Below are positions 24,825 to 35,000 of a stretch of 64,000 bases of DNA, in pieces. The notes below the pieces were generated by a model. The model saw only the letters and a program-made list of their open reading frames with translations. It was not told where the DNA came from and made no database searches. A program made the position numbers and the translations under genes. The stretch spans positions 124,001 through 188,000 of the forward strand of contig NZ_CP109907.1 in NCBI RefSeq assembly GCF_033097525.1, in the 5' to 3' direction. The DNA comes from Sphingobacterium sp. UGAL515B_05 (GTDB lineage Bacteria; Bacteroidota; Bacteroidia; Sphingobacteriales; Sphingobacteriaceae). The stretch's first letter is position 1. Each line of letters begins with the position of its first letter.

Positions 24825-25862
24825 CTATTTTTTAGGTTTGAGTATATATGTATTATGTTGTTTTTCAAGAATAAACGGATTCACCTCAACAATCAACTGC
24901 AGAATAGACGCCGCAAGATCCGTTTTGTCTTTCAGGTCCATTGTTGGATTCTTGCTAAACCGCCCCTTTATCCGATAGTTTTTAACGATTAATGAATCAT
25001 AAGATATAGGTACATCAAGCTCATGATTGATATATTGAATAATATCAGATACAGCGGTTTCTTCCAATTGGAGCCAATTGGCGCTCTGGTGAATTGTTGC
25101 CGGATTGCGGTACGGTTTTTCCGTTGCGGAAAGCATAAGCTGGGCCGGTAGACTTTCCCTCGCACTCATTTTTGGCGTACCTTTGAAATTTGAAACAAGC
25201 ATCTTGTTCGCCCCGCCAAAATAAATCTGTTGGCCTGGTTTCAAAATGTTTGTCTCTACTACGGACGGTTCTATCGATTCAACGCGAACCTTCCCCTCAA
25301 ATAATCGGATCAGAACATGTTCAACTGCCGCATTATAATCCACGATGAATTCTGTTCCCAGCGCTGTGGTCATCAACGTGCCGCTTTCGACGATGAAAGG
25401 TTTTGAAGGATCCTTTGCTACTTTAAAATTGACTCTTCCACTGAATAGTTTAACCCGCCGAAAGTCAAGATCCGGTTTTATAACGAGCTGAATCAGTGCA
25501 CCGGGTTCCAAGGTTAAAATTGAATTGTCTGCTGCAATAATTTCTTTAGGCTGAGCAGAAGGGTTGTAGTAAATTTCCTGAATGAAGCTTGCTGTTTGTA
25601 GAGGTTTATCGGTTGATATGCCCAAAAGATTGGATAAAACAAACAGGAAACCAAACAGGACGAATACAGTAATAATTCTCAACAGGCTATCGCCACCACG
25701 TTTTGACTTATTTTCCTGATTGATATAGGAAACCCAATCATCTTCCGAAATGAGATCGTCCAATAATGTCGGATCGTCATTCAGCCAGGTGAACACAAGT
25801 TTCGCTTCCTCAGCAGAACATTCATTCGCCAGGAATTTATTTAATAAGGATTTACGATTCAT
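24825..25862 (-). CDS. FecR-family anti-sigma factor
   Basis: A 345-residue FecR protein: cytoplasmic part MNRKSLLNKFLANECSAEEA with LNDDPTLLDDLISEDDW, membrane helix IITVFVLFGFLFVLSNLLGI (about 63-83), FecR domain (DNSILTLEPGALIQLV, LFSGRVNFKVAKDPSKPFIV, ALGTEFIVDY), and a C-terminal domain (EETAVSDIIQYINHELDVPI, LIVKNYRIKGRFSKN). It should control the sigma factor encoded at 25929-26456. Its start codon is partly buried in a nested hairpin at 25861-25905. The SusC that follows has no STN domain, so how the outer membrane would signal to this FecR is not evident. The fecR stop is 4 bases before the susC ATG. Confidence 0.93.
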   Translation of the reverse strand: MNRKSLLNKFLANECSAEEAKLVFTWLNDDPTLLDDLISEDDWVSYINQENKSKRGGDSLLRIITVFVLFGFLFVLSNLLGISTDKPLQTASFIQEIYYNPSAQPKEIIAADNSILTLEPGALIQLVIKPDLDFRRVKLFSGRVNFKVAKDPSKPFIVESGTLMTTALGTEFIVDYNAAVEHVLIRLFEGKVRVESIEPSVVETNILKPGQQIYFGGANKMLVSNFKGTPKMSARESLPAQLMLSATEKPYRNPATIHQSANWLQLEETAVSDIIQYINHELDVPISYDSLIVKNYRIKGRFSKNPTMDLKDKTDLAASILQLIVEVNPFILEKQHNTYILKPKK

Positions 25863-25905
25863 AACAGTTTCTATCCTTTTAGCAGGATAGGTATATAACT
25901 GTTAT
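25861..25905 (-). promoter_or_regulatory. Nested RNA hairpin over the fecR start codon
   Basis: In the mRNA, ATAACAGTT (25905-25897) pairs with AACTGTTAT (25869-25861), and inside it CTATCC pairs with GGATAG (25890-25885 with 25876-25871). The last two bases of the outer arm are the first two of the fecR ATG at 25862-25860. The structure could couple FecR synthesis to translation of the sigma gene 67 bases upstream. The pairing is seen; the regulatory effect is inferred. Confidence 0.5.
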
Positions 25906-25928
25906 ACGAATAGTGATGGGCTTGTCCC

Positions 25929-26456
25929 CTAAGACAACTTAAAAAATTTTTTAATAAATTTCAGGCCAATGCTAACGTGATTTTCTACAGTCTTCGGGGA
26001 GATAGACAATTTGACGGCAATTTCTTTATAACTCAATTCTTCAATTTTATGAAGATAAAAGACCTGTTGCCGCATAAAAGGCATTTGTGTAATCAGCTCT
26101 TTTACGTATTCTAACTCTCCTTTATAGGCAATTTGTCGTTCAAGATCTTCATATTGGGTCAGTACAAATGGTTTCTCAAACGCTACATATTTTCTATTCA
26201 ATGCACGCCGGCGCAATTCATCAATCAATTTTGTGCGCGCAATCTGGAAGAGCTGGGTACTGAATTGGATTTGCTGATTCGCATTATTTTTGCGTTCCCA
26301 AACAATTAAAAAAGTCTGTTGGACGACATCTTCAGCAAGATTCGAACATTGGGTCTTCTGATACAGAAAATAGTATAATTTCCTGTACCAATAACGATAA
26401 GCTAGAAAAAACTCTTTTTCGTTAGTAGGTGCCCGCTGTAGGATTTTATTAATCAT
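25929..26456 (-). CDS. ECF RNA polymerase sigma factor
   Basis: A 175-residue ECF sigma factor. Region 2: EKEFFLAYRYWYRKLYYFLYQ, then NLAEDVVQQTFLIVWERK. Region 4: MPFMRQQVFYLHKIEELSYKE and IAVKLSISPKTVENHVSIGL. It is followed by a FecR gene after a 66-base gap that contains a nested hairpin. It probably activates the operon of SusC, SusD and the downstream enzyme-like genes. No GTAAGGG-N17-GTC element like that of the 10573 sigma gene was found in front of it. Confidence 0.93.
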   Translation of the reverse strand: MINKILQRAPTNEKEFFLAYRYWYRKLYYFLYQKTQCSNLAEDVVQQTFLIVWERKNNANQQIQFSTQLFQIARTKLIDELRRRALNRKYVAFEKPFVLTQYEDLERQIAYKGELEYVKELITQMPFMRQQVFYLHKIEELSYKEIAVKLSISPKTVENHVSIGLKFIKKFFKLS

Positions 26457-26776
26457 AATCTACATTTAGATAATCTTGTTTCAATGCTGTTATCCTTTTC
26501 ACAAAGAACATCGAAATTGGTATCTGACAGAATTCCAATTTGATCCATCAAAATGACCTATGCTTTTTGGCTAGTTATCCAGCTCTAAAGTGATTATTTT
26601 TTATCAAAAAAACAAGACAATATTTTCAATAGAGCAATTGCTTCTATCTCTATTTTAAGCACCTTCTTTCCTAAAAGCTTTTTGGTCTCACAAGAACCAA
26701 CCGTCGTGAAAGTAAACTACGGGTTCTTTCTGGTCAAAAGAAACGAATTGTAAGAAACGAATTGTTTCAAAAAAAG
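26457..26776. other. Intergenic region upstream of the third sigma gene
   Basis: About 320 AT-rich bases with no plausible gene. An imperfect direct repeat (AAACGAATTGTAAG followed by AAACGAATTGTTTC, near 26740-26770) is visible. The promoter of the sigma operon must lie here, but I could not identify it with confidence. Confidence 0.4.
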
Positions 26777-26822
26777 AAGGTATTTAGCTGATAAGAGTAA
26801 GTTCCTATCCGCTAAATACCTT
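26777..26822 (-). terminator. Rho-independent terminator of the enzyme-free SusC/SusD operon
   Basis: AAGGTATTTAGC (26822-26811 in mRNA order) pairs with GCTAAATACCTT (26788-26777), a perfect 12-bp stem with a 22-base loop; on the minus strand a C and then at least seven T follow. It lies just after the SusD stop at 26879. Confidence 0.8.
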
Positions 26823-26878
26823 TCAAAACAAAACGAACTTCTTGAAGTTGCTTGTTTTACTGATGCATATATAGCAAA

Positions 26879-28459
26879 TTAATAACCTGTATTTTGCTTC
26901 AAATTTGGATTGACAGCAATCTGTTGACTCGGGATTGGATAAACCAATGTTTTGGGATCGGCATCCGCAGCCTTTTCTTGCCAGGCCAATAAAAATTTAC
27001 CAAAACGAATCAAATCCTGTCTTCTCCAGCCTTCCCAATATAACTCGCGAGCACGCTCATCCAATAAATTATCGAGCGTCAATGCCGTCAAGTTAGTAAC
27101 ACCACGGTTCGTCCGAATAGTATTGACCAAACCGAGTGCCTCTGTTGCTGTTCCTGTTCCACCTCTCAGAATAGCCTCTGCTTGCATCAGCAATACGTCG
27201 GCGTAACGAAATACAACCCAGTCGTTGTTTCGTTGACCAGTGACGGCATAATCAAACGCATACTTCATTGGACGGATACCAGCTGTTTCCAGGGTTGCAC
27301 CCGAGGTACGGATGGTGACTTCACGCGTGAAGACCAAAGGTGCATTCGCTGGGTTCCGCGCCATTAAGGGTTTGTTTGTACTCCAATTGTATTGCTGTCC
27401 AGCAAAAAAACCAACATTTTGACGTTTGAATTCTTTTGTTCTGTTAGAAGTCGTATCAGCTGGATAATTATAATAAATTCCCCTTCTTTCATCGGTATCC
27501 GAAAATTTATCGTAATAGTCTGATAAGGTACACCAGCCATTCCACCCCCCCGGATTCATATTATAGTGAGCAACGGTATTCCAGGTACGGTCCACATTTC
27601 CACCTCTATCTCCATTTTTATTGTATAAAGTGAAAATATTTTCGGTAGACTTCTCGTCGTTATCCGGCGCAAAATTATCAAAGTATTTGCCCTTCGCAGA
27701 AATAGTATAGAATCCCGAAGCGGTAATTTCTTTGGCTAAAGTCACTACCTTGTTCATATCGTCGGCAGCAAAAGAAGGAGCTTGTCTATTTAAAAATGTT
27801 CCCTTATTCAAATAAATCTTCATCAATAATGCTTTCGCCGCATTTTTATTAGCAACATATGCCGCTTTCGGCCCGTTTGCAGGCAAACTCGCTATAATTT
27901 CGTTGAGATCCTTCACCATATAGTCAATAGCCGCCTGTGGCTGTAACACCTCTGGTGCGATTCTAAAATCTTCAAAAGATGCTCCTTCCCGGACGGGTAC
28001 TACGCCATAAAGATCCAACATATCAAACATGACCAACGCACGAATAAACTTCGCTTCAGCCCCTTGCTGCGCACTCGGATTATACCGCAATACATTGCCC
28101 GCATTATAGATGGCTGTACCCAAACTGACAAAAGTATTATTCATGTAGCCATTATCTGCATTCCAGGTATGTAAATGAATCGCACGATGCATACCATTAT
28201 CATCCCAGTCGCCACCCCGTGTAGGGGCCATGGCTGCGTCCGTTGATATTTCCTGCATCACCCAGCGCTGTTCCTGCTGGTAAGGGGTGTTCAATGAATT
28301 ATAAGCTGTGATCAACAAGCTTCCAGGATCCACATTGGATGTCCCCTCCTCCAATTCTCCTTTAAATTCCTCCTTTAGTTTAGTACAAGAAAATGTACTA
28401 GTTACAAGGGAGCCAATTATTCCGATATATAATAAAGTTCTTAATTTCATCTTTTTCAT
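26879..28459 (-). CDS. SusD/RagB-family lipoprotein
   Basis: A 526-residue SusD: the signal peptide ends TSTFSC (lipid Cys near residue 25) and CTKLKEEFKGELEEGTSN follows. Core elements include TPYQQEQRWVMQEISTDAAM, KFIRALVMFDMLDLYGVVPV, AAKALLMKIYLNKGTFLNR (TPR-like), FRYADVLLMQAEAILRGG and ARELYWEGWRRQDLIRFGKF. It forms the surface lid of the SusC at 28635-31619; the gap of 175 bases between them is longer than in the other pairs here. No enzyme genes follow before the terminator. Confidence 0.95.
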   Translation of the reverse strand: MKKMKLRTLLYIGIIGSLVTSTFSCTKLKEEFKGELEEGTSNVDPGSLLITAYNSLNTPYQQEQRWVMQEISTDAAMAPTRGGDWDDNGMHRAIHLHTWNADNGYMNNTFVSLGTAIYNAGNVLRYNPSAQQGAEAKFIRALVMFDMLDLYGVVPVREGASFEDFRIAPEVLQPQAAIDYMVKDLNEIIASLPANGPKAAYVANKNAAKALLMKIYLNKGTFLNRQAPSFAADDMNKVVTLAKEITASGFYTISAKGKYFDNFAPDNDEKSTENIFTLYNKNGDRGGNVDRTWNTVAHYNMNPGGWNGWCTLSDYYDKFSDTDERRGIYYNYPADTTSNRTKEFKRQNVGFFAGQQYNWSTNKPLMARNPANAPLVFTREVTIRTSGATLETAGIRPMKYAFDYAVTGQRNNDWVVFRYADVLLMQAEAILRGGTGTATEALGLVNTIRTNRGVTNLTALTLDNLLDERARELYWEGWRRQDLIRFGKFLLAWQEKAADADPKTLVYPIPSQQIAVNPNLKQNTGY

Positions 28460-28634
28460 CCGTCTAAATTTGATTATTTATTCATCCATTTTGACTGTTA
28501 GGCATTCATACTGCCTTTGGTGTTTCATTCTTCATGAGGCGATCAGATTTATTCATTTTTATTCATTCACTAATACGTTTAAATCCATCTTGATGCTCTC
28601 CTCTTTTTATTATCTAATGATCTACAGTATACGC

Positions 28635-31619
28635 TTAAAGTGAGAAGTTAATCCCCAATAGGATATTTCTTGCCGGTGGATAGGGTAAATATTCGATACC
28701 CAACGAAGGAATACCATTTGTTGCACCATCTGTATTCACCTCAGGATCAAATCCTGTATACTTCGTGATGATGAAAAGATTCTGTCCAGTAAGGGATACA
28801 TTTAAATTCTTAAGTGTTCTACCTACATTTCCAACACGATAGCTTAACGTAAGATTGGCCATTTTTAGATAATCACCTTTTTCAAGGAATCGCGTCGAAG
28901 GCGCAGCCGAATTGGAAGTAGACTCTTTTACAGCTGTATTAAAGAATGCTGAACCGATATTACGTGATGATAGATTACTCAATCCCAAAGTTGTCGCTGC
29001 CGTATTATTGAATAGATAATGTCCAAAAGCACCATTCATATTGGCGGCCAAAGAAAACTGTTTGTAATTTACGTTGGTAGAAATACCCAATAAAGTCGTC
29101 GGATTTGGACTGTGCATATAGAATTTATTAATTGCAGGGTCGTTGGCCGTACTGATACTACCATCCTGTCCGCGATACATGCTCATGCCTGTCTGCGGAT
29201 CAATACCTTGATAATCGGCCAGGTACCAAACATTCAATGGTTGCCCATTTACCATACGTTGTCCCAATACACCTGAAAAACCTTGTCCACGCAATGCCCC
29301 TGTTTCGTAATAGCCCACTAGACCACTTACACTGTTTTTCAGGAAAGTTGCATTACCTGTCAAATCCCAAATCCAATTGTCATTTTTAATAATTGTACCT
29401 GTCAACGCGACCTCTACCCCTTTATTGACAATCTCACCATCCAAATTCACCCAGATACGCCCTGCTGGAGCTGGCTGTGCAAGAGTTTGCTCAAAAAGCG
29501 CATCTGTGGTCTTCTTATTAAAATAATCAATGGATCCATACAGACGATTGCCCCAAATTCCAAAATCAATACCCGCATTAATCGTGGTCGAAGTCTCCCA
29601 TTTCAAATCAGGATTACCATAGTTTGCCTGGCTTACACTTTGATTACCAAAAACCAGTCTATTTAACGATGCCCCAGATGGAAATTCTTGGTTACCTGTT
29701 TTTCCCCAACCTAACCTTACTTTCAACTGATCAAAAATACCGGTAGATTTCAAAAACTCTTCCTGATTCACATTCCATGCTACTGCCAATGAAGGGAACA
29801 TGGCGTATTTGTTGTTTGAACCAAATTTCGTTGAGCCATCCCTTCTTACTGTTGCAGTCAATAAGTAGCGATCCAAGTAATTGAATCCGCCACGCAAGAA
29901 AAGTGATTGCAATTGGTTGGTTGGGCTTCTATACGACGATATTTCCCGCGTGGAAACAGGCGTATATTGTAGATAGTCAAAATAATCTAGTCCCATGTAA
30001 CGAAATCCACCGCCAAAGGAAATGTTGTTGTTGTAGTTATAATCCAAATACTCGTAACCTGCTACCGCATTGACACTCCAATCTGAATTGATTTGTTTAT
30101 TGTAAGAGAGCATATGCGTCATTTGCAAGTTGGTTTCTCCGTTATTGGAAATAAAGGCCTGCTCATTGTTCACAGCTGAAGGATCAATAAGTCCTGCGCG
30201 GTACATACCTTCACGGTTTCCAGTTTGTCGCATTGCACTATAGATAAAGCGATATTCCAAATCGTCTGTAATTTTATAGTATGGCGCCAAGTTGATTACC
30301 ATGGTATTTGTTGTCGCCAAATCTTTAAAGGCGTCAATACTTGTCAATGGGTTTCGCGTAGTCGAACTGACAAAGGTTAAATTGCCTTGATCGTCCCGTA
30401 ATGGTCGTGTCGGATTCCATTGTAAGGCTTGGGAGATCACATTTCCTTCCGAACCGACCATCGCATTGATCGGTGCGTATTTATTATCCATTTGCGTCAA
30501 AAAGACTGCAAAATCCAATCCCAATCGTTTGTTTTCCAGAAAACGGAAATTTCCGTTAAAATTGGCTGTGTATTTCTTCAGCTGTGATCCACGAATAATA
30601 CCGTTTTGGTTTAAATATCCACCTGAAAGGCGATACTTACCATACTCGGTTCCGCCAGCTACATCAGCATAGTAATTTTGCGTGATCGCTTTTCTTGTGA
30701 TCGCTTTAAAGGCATCCTCATTGCCACCAAAATCAGCATTTGCGACTTCAGATGGTGTATAATATTTCAACGCTTCTCTAAATCGAGCAGCATCTAATAC
30801 ATCCGGATATTCCCGCATGGTAGAAACACCTGCAGAGGCTCCTACAGAAACCTCGGGCTGCCCAACTTTACCTCTTTTCGTCGAAATAATGACAACGCCA
30901 TTTGCCCCACGTGAACCATAAATTGCTGTAGCCGATGCATCTTTAAGAATGTCCATACTAGCAATGTCACCCGGATTCAAGTAAGTCAAAGGATTTCCTC
31001 TATCGGAAGAAAAGCCTCCTCTTCCTTCGGGCAGAGGTGAATTGCCCGACATAGGCACACCATCCAGCACAAATAACGGGTTGTTACTGGCCCGGATCGA
31101 TGAGTTTCCACGGATACGTACTGTGGTTGATCCGCCAGGTTGCCCCGTATTGTTAATCACCATAACCCCTGGTGTCTTTCCTTGTATTAATTGATCGGGA
31201 CTCGTCATGATCCCCTTATTGAAGTTTTTCGCTCCAATAGTGACCATAGACCCCGTTAGATCTTTTTTACGGGCGGTACCATAACCGATCACAACGACCT
31301 CATCTAGGCCCTGACCGGCACTAGGTTCCAGCGCTACGGTGATATCGTTTCCCACAATGGGTACTTCTTTTAAAGTATATCCAATAAAGGATACTTCCAG
31401 CGTTTTCGCTTCACTGGGAACAGTAAATGTAAAGGAACCTTCCGTGTCTGTTGTTGTAGCAGCGGTTCCCCCTTTTACCTTAATTGTAGCTCCCGCCAAT
31501 GGACCTTGAGTCTCATCTACAACCTTTCCCTTCAAGACTTTCGTCTGGGCAACTACAATAAAAGATACAAGCAAAAATGTAAGCGTCATTACGCATTGTG
31601 CAAGTAGTTTATTTTTCAT
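28635..31619 (-). CDS. SusC/RagA TonB-dependent transporter
   Basis: A 994-residue transporter with signal peptide (MKNKLLAQCVMTLTFLLVSF, cleaved near VVAQ), carboxypeptidase-like domain (LKGKVVDETQGPLAGATIKV), TonB-box region VVVIGYGTARKKDLTGSM, plug (LIQGKTPGVMVINNTGQPGG, IYGSRGANGVVIISTKRG) and barrel to LLGINFSL. There is no STN domain, which fits regulation by the divergent hybrid two-component system rather than by a sigma factor. The 434-base gap upstream separates it from that regulator and probably contains both promoters and the regulator's binding site. The substrate is unknown. Confidence 0.95.
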   Translation of the reverse strand: MKNKLLAQCVMTLTFLLVSFIVVAQTKVLKGKVVDETQGPLAGATIKVKGGTAATTTDTEGSFTFTVPSEAKTLEVSFIGYTLKEVPIVGNDITVALEPSAGQGLDEVVVIGYGTARKKDLTGSMVTIGAKNFNKGIMTSPDQLIQGKTPGVMVINNTGQPGGSTTVRIRGNSSIRASNNPLFVLDGVPMSGNSPLPEGRGGFSSDRGNPLTYLNPGDIASMDILKDASATAIYGSRGANGVVIISTKRGKVGQPEVSVGASAGVSTMREYPDVLDAARFREALKYYTPSEVANADFGGNEDAFKAITRKAITQNYYADVAGGTEYGKYRLSGGYLNQNGIIRGSQLKKYTANFNGNFRFLENKRLGLDFAVFLTQMDNKYAPINAMVGSEGNVISQALQWNPTRPLRDDQGNLTFVSSTTRNPLTSIDAFKDLATTNTMVINLAPYYKITDDLEYRFIYSAMRQTGNREGMYRAGLIDPSAVNNEQAFISNNGETNLQMTHMLSYNKQINSDWSVNAVAGYEYLDYNYNNNISFGGGFRYMGLDYFDYLQYTPVSTREISSYRSPTNQLQSLFLRGGFNYLDRYLLTATVRRDGSTKFGSNNKYAMFPSLAVAWNVNQEEFLKSTGIFDQLKVRLGWGKTGNQEFPSGASLNRLVFGNQSVSQANYGNPDLKWETSTTINAGIDFGIWGNRLYGSIDYFNKKTTDALFEQTLAQPAPAGRIWVNLDGEIVNKGVEVALTGTIIKNDNWIWDLTGNATFLKNSVSGLVGYYETGALRGQGFSGVLGQRMVNGQPLNVWYLADYQGIDPQTGMSMYRGQDGSISTANDPAINKFYMHSPNPTTLLGISTNVNYKQFSLAANMNGAFGHYLFNNTAATTLGLSNLSSRNIGSAFFNTAVKESTSNSAAPSTRFLEKGDYLKMANLTLSYRVGNVGRTLKNLNVSLTGQNLFIITKYTGFDPEVNTDGATNGIPSLGIEYLPYPPARNILLGINFSL

Positions 31620-32053
31620 ACGCTTTTTGATTGGTGGTTTAATTGATTTTTATATCGTGCATCTAGGATACACAAATGATACTAAGTGATTTTTAATGAT
31701 ATTTTTTAGGCGCCAAAGCCCTTTTGAAATGCGTATAGTCTTCCCCAATAATGGCAAAGACGTAGCGCTGGGTATCAAGGCCTTTAAAGCCAAAATTCAA
31801 AACCAAAGCATCGTGAACATCATGTCTCACAGGTAAAAACAAAAACCTAACAAACTGAAAAACAAGGACACAGGACTTACCTGTCATAATTCTAGGGCGA
31901 AACATACGTTTATATTTGGTTATTATTGTTTTATAAAAATGCGGAAATCCTTGTAGCTAGTCCAATCAGAGCGTCTCAATTTTATATCAAAGCGTATCAG
32001 TAAAACTATTTTTTATCTTTTAATTGACTATTTTTAGTTCAACGTAATCAGTT
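31620..32053. other. Divergent regulatory region between susC and the hybrid sensor
   Basis: 434 bases without a convincing gene. A 70-codon minus-strand frame (31693-31905) lacks any family motif and is not called. TATTTTTA at about 32030 could be a weak -7 box for the regulator. I could not identify the response-regulator binding site. Confidence 0.5.
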
Positions 32054-35000
32054 TTGAAAAGAATAACCACCATACTCCTTTTATCTATCTTGCTAGCATG
32101 TATTAACGTGCAGGCACAATCGATCTATTTTAAAAATTATCAAACCCACGACGGTCTCTCTAATAGCACAGTCAAATGTATTACACAGGATGTTCAGGGT
32201 TTTCTATGGTTAGGGACAAGGAATGGCCTCAATCGCTTTGATGGCAATCAATTTAAGATATTTAGACACAATGCTTCAGACTCTACAAGTATCGGAAGTT
32301 CGTCCATTTTAAGTATACTCACAGACAGTAAAGGAGTGCTATGGGTGGGAACCACACGCGGTACCTATTGTTACGATCCTATTAAAGAAAATTTTACACC
32401 ATTCAGGGGTGTACCAATCGGTGAAGTAAATGCCATACACGAATACGCCGGTTTTATCTGGTTACTTTCGAACGGAAAACTTTATCGCTATAATTCTTAT
32501 ACAACAGAAATAATTCCATTTGATCAGAACAAAAATACCATTGTAGCGATTACCAGCAGCAAAAAAGGCGGGTTGTGGACAACGGACAATAACAGTACCA
32601 TACAACGGTATCAGGTTAATACGAGCAAATTTGTCGAAGTTGACCTTAAAAAGATCGATCGAAAAGCATTGGCAAATACTAAAACCGTTTACGCCATCAA
32701 TGATTCCCTGTTGATGGTCGGTACAATCAATTCGGCCTATTTGTTTGATTTCAAAAATGGCCGGTTGAAAAATCTATTTGCAAGTCATTACCCCAATAAA
32801 GTTATCCAGGCAAACTGTATTATTCAACAAACGGAGTCGATATACTGGATTGGAACAGAAACTGGAATATATACCTATGATATCCACACAGGTCAGAGCC
32901 AGCACATCAAAAAAGATCTGCTCAATCCATTTGCCATATCTGACAATGCTGTCCTGAATTTCTATCGGGACCGTGAAGACAACATCTGGTTTGGAACATT
33001 TTTCGGCGGCTTTAACCAATACAGCAACCAATTCGACAATTTCAAAAAGTATCTATCTGGATTCGGAAAATCGGCCCTATCAGGCAATATTGTACACGAT
33101 ATCAAAAAAGATCGCTATGGAAATTTCTGGATAGGAACAGAAGATGGCGGCCTGAACAAAATTGATGCGCAAACACAACAAATTCAGCATTTCCTTGCCA
33201 ATGGAAAAAAAGGAAGTATAGCGCATAACAATGTTCATGGCCTGGCAACAATCGGCGACGATCTTTGGGTAGGCTCCACAACACATGGACTAGACATTCT
33301 CGACGTAAAAACCGGAAAACTAAAAAAACACTATGACCGTATCGGCAAAGGCCCCCTACAAAGCAGCTTTGCTGTATGCCTCTATAAGTCCAGAGACAAC
33401 AGCATGTTTGTCGGGACAGACCGCGCACTATACCGCTACAACAAAAATAGCGACAGTTTTGACCTCCTTCCTATTACCGCATGGATACAGGGCATTTATG
33501 AAGATGAATATGGTATACTTTGGATCAACACCTACGGTAGCGGGGTCTACCAATATAACCGCAGTTCGGGAGAAATTCAGCACCTGTTATCCGAACAAGG
33601 TAAACAAAATACACTCGTCAATAATTACGTCAACGGTCTATTTGAAGACAGCAAAAATAACTTGTGGTTTTGCACCGAAAGCGGCCTCTCAAAATACCGT
33701 CGTGATGGGCGCTTCACCAATTATCTGACCGAATCCGGTTTACCTTCCAATCAGGTATTCAAGGTCCTAGAAGACGACAACAGGAGCATCTGGATATCTA
33801 CAGGTGGTGGATTGGTTAGACTGGACGAAGGAGTTCCGCGTAGGGTCATCTATACATCGAGAGATGGGCTTCCCGCAGATCAGTTTAATTATAATTCGGC
33901 TTACAAAGATAGCGACGGGACTTTATATTTCGGGACGATTAAAGGAATGGTTAGCTTCAACCCGACAAAATCCATTAAGAACAGCTTTATTCCACCTATA
34001 TTCATCAGCGGCATTCAGATTAACAATGTGAGCGTACCGGTTCGTGAAAATGGCATACTAAAAGAATCCATCTCCCTATCAGAAGAGATCCAACTGACCT
34101 ACGACAATTCCAATATTAGCTTCAATATCGCCGCCTTGAGCTTTGTTTCCCCAAAGAGCAATCCTTATCGTTATATCATGGAAGGTTACGATAAAGACTG
34201 GACCGATATTACAGGCCATCAAAAAATCTATTACAATAAACTTCCTCCGGGCACTTATACGTTTAAGTTCAGGGGTGCAAATAACAACAGCGTCTGGAAT
34301 CCGAATGAAAAAAAACTGCTCATCATCGTTTCGCCACCCTGGTGGCAGTCAAGTTGGGCATACTTGCTTTATTTTTTGAGCTTCGGCACCATTGCACTGC
34401 TCGTATTGCGGTATTACTTTCTCCTTATCAAGGCCAACAACGCCCAAAAGATGGATAGTTATGAACGAAAAAAAGAACAGGAAATATATAACCTCAAGCT
34501 GGAATTCTTCACCAACCTGGCCCACGAAATTCGTACGCCACTCACGCTGATCAAGATGCCCCTTGAGAAAATAATCAATAACCATAAATTTACCGATCGC
34601 GACACAGCCAAAGACCTTGCGTTGATTGAAAAAAACACAGCGCGATTAATTCGCCTCACCAACCAATTACTTGATTTTAGAAAAGCAGAAACCAACAATA
34701 TGAGCCTTATTTTTACTAAAACGGATATTAATGCACTCCTATCCGAAGTATTTCACGATTTAAATTATTTTGCAAAAGATAAACAGCTGCACTATGACCT
34801 CAGTCTCCCGCGTATCAGTCTCACGGCTTACGTGGATGAAGAAGCCCTTCGAAAAATCTTTACCAACCTGATTCATAACGCCATCAAATATGCGGATCAA
34901 GAAGTCAACGTCAAACTCCTCCCTTTTAATAGCGATGATATTATGTTCAATATCGAGTTTAAGAATGATGGTGAGCTCATTCCTTTTGAGAAAAGAGAGA

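Noticed and set aside
31693..31905. 70-codon minus-strand frame in the susC/HTCS gap
   Set aside because: No family motif or promoter, and it lies in the regulatory region where binding sites are expected. Kept as possible debris only.
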